Positions 61,254-64,000 of a stretch of DNA of 64,000 nucleotides are shown here, one piece after another. How positions within the stretch are numbered: position 1 is the first letter of the stretch; each line of letters opens with the position of its first letter. Source of the DNA: JAABTH01 sp964390725 (GTDB lineage Bacteria; Bacillota; Dethiobacteria; DTU022); NCBI GenBank assembly GCA_964390725.1, contig CAYMIW010000014.1, positions 4,970 to 68,969 on the forward strand. Reading direction: 5' to 3'. Under the pieces are notes generated by a model, which saw nothing but the letters and a program-made list of their open reading frames with translations, did not search any database and was not told where the DNA came from. Made by a program: the position numbers and the translations under genes.

Positions 61254-62039
61254 TTAATAAATGTGAAAAATCCTCTCTATAGAATCAGCTTTACCACTTT
61301 TCCGATCGATATGAATAATCACCGCATTAAACATGGTTCTGCCACTGGATATTTTCAGTTGGCAGGGTAGCTTGGTAATAAATCGTTTCAGTGGTCCAGC
61401 GGGATCAACACCAAGAATTGAATCGTACAATCCAGTCATTCCCGCATCGGTTATATATGCAGTTCCCTGGGGTAGTATTCTCTCATCCGCTGTCTGGACA
61501 TGACTGTGAGTACCAATTACAGCGCCAACCCTTCCATCAAGGTACCAACCCATTGCCTCTTTCTCAGAGGTAGCTTCGGCATGAAAATCAACTACCACGA
61601 CATGCGCTTTTCCAGTAAGCCTTTCCAGCTCCCTGTCTGCAGCCATGAAAGGACAATCAACAGGGGTCATGAAAACCCTGCCCAGTAAATTTATAATTGC
61701 CACATTACATTGCTCTTTCTCCACCCAGAAAACAGTAACACCCCTGCCGGGAGTGGTTTTTTCAGGATAATTTGCCGGCCTGATCAGGTTATACTCTGTG
61801 TCGATGAACTGGAATATCTCTTTCCTGTCCCAGGTATGATTTCCCGCTGTAACAACATCTACCCCACAGTCCCTGATTTCCCAGTATGTTTTTTCATTTA
61901 TTCCAGCTCCCCCGGCAGCATTCTCACCATTGGCAATTACCAGTCCGGGATCATAGCGCTCCCTCAGGGTGGGTAAAGTGTTGCGGAGAGATTCCCGTCC
62001 TGGTTTTCCAACGATATCACCAATTACAATGATGTTCAT
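61254..62039 (-). CDS. ymdB: YmdB-type metallophosphoesterase (2',3'-cNMP phosphodiesterase)
   Basis: A 261-residue calcineurin-like enzyme. The N-terminus NIIVIGDIVGKPGRE, NGENAAGG, the AGNHTWD motif, VDFHAEATSEK and GTHSHVQTAD give the dimetal ligands. YmdB controls late adaptive responses in Bacillus subtilis. Its position immediately downstream of rny, on the same strand, matches the conserved rny-ymdB-spoVS order of Firmicutes. Confidence 0.94.
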   Translation of the reverse strand: MNIIVIGDIVGKPGRESLRNTLPTLRERYDPGLVIANGENAAGGAGINEKTYWEIRDCGVDVVTAGNHTWDRKEIFQFIDTEYNLIRPANYPEKTTPGRGVTVFWVEKEQCNVAIINLLGRVFMTPVDCPFMAADRELERLTGKAHVVVVDFHAEATSEKEAMGWYLDGRVGAVIGTHSHVQTADERILPQGTAYITDAGMTGLYDSILGVDPAGPLKRFITKLPCQLKISSGRTMFNAVIIHIDRKSGKADSIERIFHIY

Positions 62040-62070
62040 CAGCGCTCGCCTCTTAATATATTATATTACT

Positions 62071-62100
62071 AAGAAAGTGCCCCGTTGGGACACTTTCTTT
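62071..62100 (-). terminator. Hairpin between rny and ymdB
   Basis: AAAGAAAGTG/CACTTTCTT with an inner CCC/GGG pairing. There is no long T-tract beyond the stem on the minus strand, so it is likely a partial terminator or processing element. Confidence 0.6.
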
Positions 62101-62133
62101 TATTTGATCTTTTGCAGGACTTCAGATTAGCTG

Positions 62134-63669
62134 TTACTTGGCATAATCTACAGCCCTGGTTTCGCGGATTACAGTCACCTTGATCTGGCCAGGATATTCT
62201 AACTCACTTTCAATCTTTTTAACAATATCCCTGGCCACTTTGATCGAGGCATAATCGTCAATACGGTCAGGTTTAACCATTATCCTGATTTCACGGCCGG
62301 CATGAATTGCATAAGCTTTATCTACACCTTCAATAGAGTCGGCTATATTCTCAAGGTTCTCCAACCTTTTTATATATGCTTCAAGAGTTTCTCTCCTGGC
62401 CCCGGGTCTTACAGCCGAAATAGCATCTGCCGACTGAATTAGAACCGCTTCCAGGGTATTATAATCAATATCACCGTGATGCGCAGCAATAGCATTAACT
62501 ATTTCCGGTGATTCTTTATACTTTTTGGCCAGGTCAGCGCCAATAACCACGTGTGAACCTTCTGTTTCGTGATCAATAGCTTTTCCTATATCGTGCAGCA
62601 GGCCTGCCCTCTTGGCAAAGTTAACATCTAATCCCAACTCGGCTGCCATAATACCGGCAAGGTGAGCCACTTCAATTGAATGCTGAAGTACATTCTGGCC
62701 ATAACTTGTTCTAAACTTCAATTTGCCAAGTAATGTAATTAATTCCGGATGTAACCCGTGCACCCTGGCTTCAAATGAGGCTCGCTCGCCTTCCTCTTTA
62801 ATTTGCGCCTCAATTTCTTTACGGGTTTTTTCAACGATTTCCTCGATGCGGGCCGGATGAATCCTGCCATCACTAACAAGTTTTTCCAGTGCAGTTCGGG
62901 CAATTTCCCGCCTAATTGGGTCGAAACCAGATATAATTACCGCCTCAGGAGTATCATCTATGATTAAATCAATTCCGGTTAAGGTTTCCAAAGCCCTGAT
63001 ATTGCGGCCTTCACGTCCGATTATTCTCCCCTTCATTTCATCATTCGGCAGGTTAACAACCGACACCGTTGTTTCAGAAACATGATCTGCTGCACACCTC
63101 TGGATTGCCAGGGTAACTATTTCCCTGGCTTTCTTTTCCCCTTCATTTTTGGCTTGAGTTTCAATATCTTTAACCATAACCAGCATATCATGTTCAATCT
63201 CTTCTCTCACCCTCTGGAGAAGCAACTCTTTTGCTTCTTCAGAACTCATACCGGAAACTCTTTCCAGCTCGGTCAGCTGCTCTCGGTGCAGCTCTTCCAG
63301 TTTTTCTTTATATTCCCGGTTTTTTTCTTCCTTAATTCTTAAATCTTCTTCTTTCTTTTCTACATTACTTATCTTACGATCCAGACTTTCTTCCTTCTGC
63401 ATCAGGCGTCTTTCCATGCGCTGCAGTTCAGATCGTCTATCCTTACTTTCACGCTCAAGCTCTGTTCTTAGCTTGTGAACCTCTTCCTTTGCTTCCAGTT
63501 GTTTTTCCCTCTTTAAAGCATTTGCTTCATGTTCCGCTTCTTCAATTATTTTTTTAGCAGCACTTTCAGCGGATGATATTTTAGCTTCTGCAATCATTTT
63601 ACGAATAAAATAGCCTCCACCAAAACCGACTACCAGCGAGGCTATAATCATCAGTAAATTTTCCAGCAT
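62134..63669 (-). CDS. rny: Ribonuclease Y
   Basis: Membrane-anchored endoribonuclease that starts mRNA decay. The 511-residue chain has an N-terminal helix (about 3-22), a long Glu/Lys-rich coiled coil (about 30-190), a KH domain with GRIIGREGRNIRALE (about 210-224) and an HD domain with LLHDIGKAIDHE (about 354-365) and AAHHGDI. ATG 63669 is preceded by GGAGGTG; an ATG at 63684 is part of the ribosome site region and less likely. Confidence 0.96.
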   Translation of the reverse strand: MLENLLMIIASLVVGFGGGYFIRKMIAEAKISSAESAAKKIIEEAEHEANALKREKQLEAKEEVHKLRTELERESKDRRSELQRMERRLMQKEESLDRKISNVEKKEEDLRIKEEKNREYKEKLEELHREQLTELERVSGMSSEEAKELLLQRVREEIEHDMLVMVKDIETQAKNEGEKKAREIVTLAIQRCAADHVSETTVSVVNLPNDEMKGRIIGREGRNIRALETLTGIDLIIDDTPEAVIISGFDPIRREIARTALEKLVSDGRIHPARIEEIVEKTRKEIEAQIKEEGERASFEARVHGLHPELITLLGKLKFRTSYGQNVLQHSIEVAHLAGIMAAELGLDVNFAKRAGLLHDIGKAIDHETEGSHVVIGADLAKKYKESPEIVNAIAAHHGDIDYNTLEAVLIQSADAISAVRPGARRETLEAYIKRLENLENIADSIEGVDKAYAIHAGREIRIMVKPDRIDDYASIKVARDIVKKIESELEYPGQIKVTVIRETRAVDYAK

Positions 63670-63729
63670 TATTGTCACCTCCATTTTATAGAATAAACTG
63701 CATTTAATATTCAGTTCTTAAACAAGTAA

Positions 63730-63752
63730 GAGCTGTGTCCAGGACACAGCTC
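63730..63752. terminator. Perfect 11-bp palindromic hairpin
   Basis: GAGCTGTGTCC and its exact complement are separated by one base. On the minus strand TTACTTGTTT follows, so it could end a gene lying beyond 64000; it could also be an operator. Confidence 0.55.
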
Positions 63753-64000
63753 AAAAGAGAAAGTTCAGGAAAAGGTTACACTTATCCCTTTACCAAATAA
63801 CTATATATTTTATAATCTATCCACAGTGCCTATAAAAGCACCAGGCTTTCTCTTATCAGTTATGAACTGAACATCTATCGATAACATACAATCCTTTCTT
63901 AATTGTAGTCCTTTTAAGATCTTATGTCAAGAATAGTTTAATCATCGATCGCGTCAAGCACTTGTAGGAAAAAGAAACCTCACCTTCAGCTCATACAGCT
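63753..64000. other. Intergenic region upstream of rny
   Basis: AT-rich noncoding DNA with no credible reading frame. Apart from the hairpin at 63730-63752 I see no recognisable RNA gene. The rny promoter probably lies here on the minus strand, but no convincing -35/-10 pair was found. Confidence 0.5.

Noticed and set aside
1..64000. CRISPR arrays, insertion sequences or prophage
   Set aside because: No regular direct repeats with spacers, no transposase and no phage structural genes were seen; the only recombinase-like gene is isolated.

Overview
The window looks like chromosomal DNA from an anaerobic, amino-acid-fermenting, probably spore-forming Bacillota (clostridial or Syntrophomonas/Dethiobacter-like). 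This is inferred from gene content, not from any database match. Supporting signs are strong Shine-Dalgarno sites with many GTG/TTG starts, SigA-type TTGACA-17-TATAAT promoters, a leucine T-box leader, SpoVS, RNase Y with YmdB, a LexA of Gram-positive type, glycyl radical enzymes, a tungsten/molybdenum-type aldehyde oxidoreductase and a biotin-dependent sodium-pump module. No respiratory oxidase, phage block, transposase or CRISPR array was seen.

Layout. 1-6.2 kb: mtaD, surE, rtcB, an ornithine-cyclodeaminase-family reductase and a one-chain L-serine dehydratase. 6.2-9.2 kb: polyferredoxin, aldehyde:ferredoxin oxidoreductase, MoaD/ThiS-like protein. 9.3-16.4 kb: a complete Liv-type ABC importer, a thioredoxin/CcdA-like membrane fusion and a proline-racemase-family enzyme whose second catalytic Cys is Thr, the signature of trans-3-hydroxy-L-proline dehydratase. 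16.4-23.2 kb: two glycyl radical enzymes, each with its activase; the second closely resembles trans-4-hydroxy-L-proline dehydratase (HypD). 23.2-26.1 kb: tRNA-Trp, an unknown gene, rocD-like aminotransferase and a promoter-driven structured RNA of about 292 nt that I cannot assign to a family. 26.1-33.6 kb: a large soluble redox complex (NuoE-NuoF fusion; a 1304-residue NuoG-like/MvhD-like/HcnA-like flavoprotein; a DadA/HcnC-like oxidase). 33.7-35.8 kb: proC and a homocitrate/Re-citrate synthase-like gene. 35.9-39.9 kb: ROK kinase, DedA, ferredoxin, a cobalamin-binding sensor with the CarH W-x9-EH motif, and a PAS-GGDEF cyclase. 39.9-50.7 kb: miaB-mutS-mutL-miaA-hfq, hflX, lexA, leuA with T-box. 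51-56 kb: a tyrosine recombinase with a zinc ribbon, a lipoprotein, CapA-like protein and glycosyltransferase. 56-64 kb, mostly minus strand: a tiny membrane protein, tRNA-Gln, gltX, the decarboxylase sodium-pump subunits, PHP phosphoesterase, spoVS, ymdB, rny.

How the genes may work together (inference). Imported proline-family compounds would feed three entry points: 3-hydroxyproline to pyrroline-2-carboxylate to proline (dehydratase plus OCD-family reductase), 4-hydroxyproline to pyrroline-5-carboxylate to proline (HypD plus ProC), and ornithine to glutamate semialdehyde/P5C (RocD). The NuoEF-linked flavoprotein complex could couple an amino-acid dehydrogenase of the HcnABC/LhpBEF type to NAD(H), and perhaps ferredoxin. 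This complex and the adjacent unassigned RNA are the most promising undescribed items in the window.
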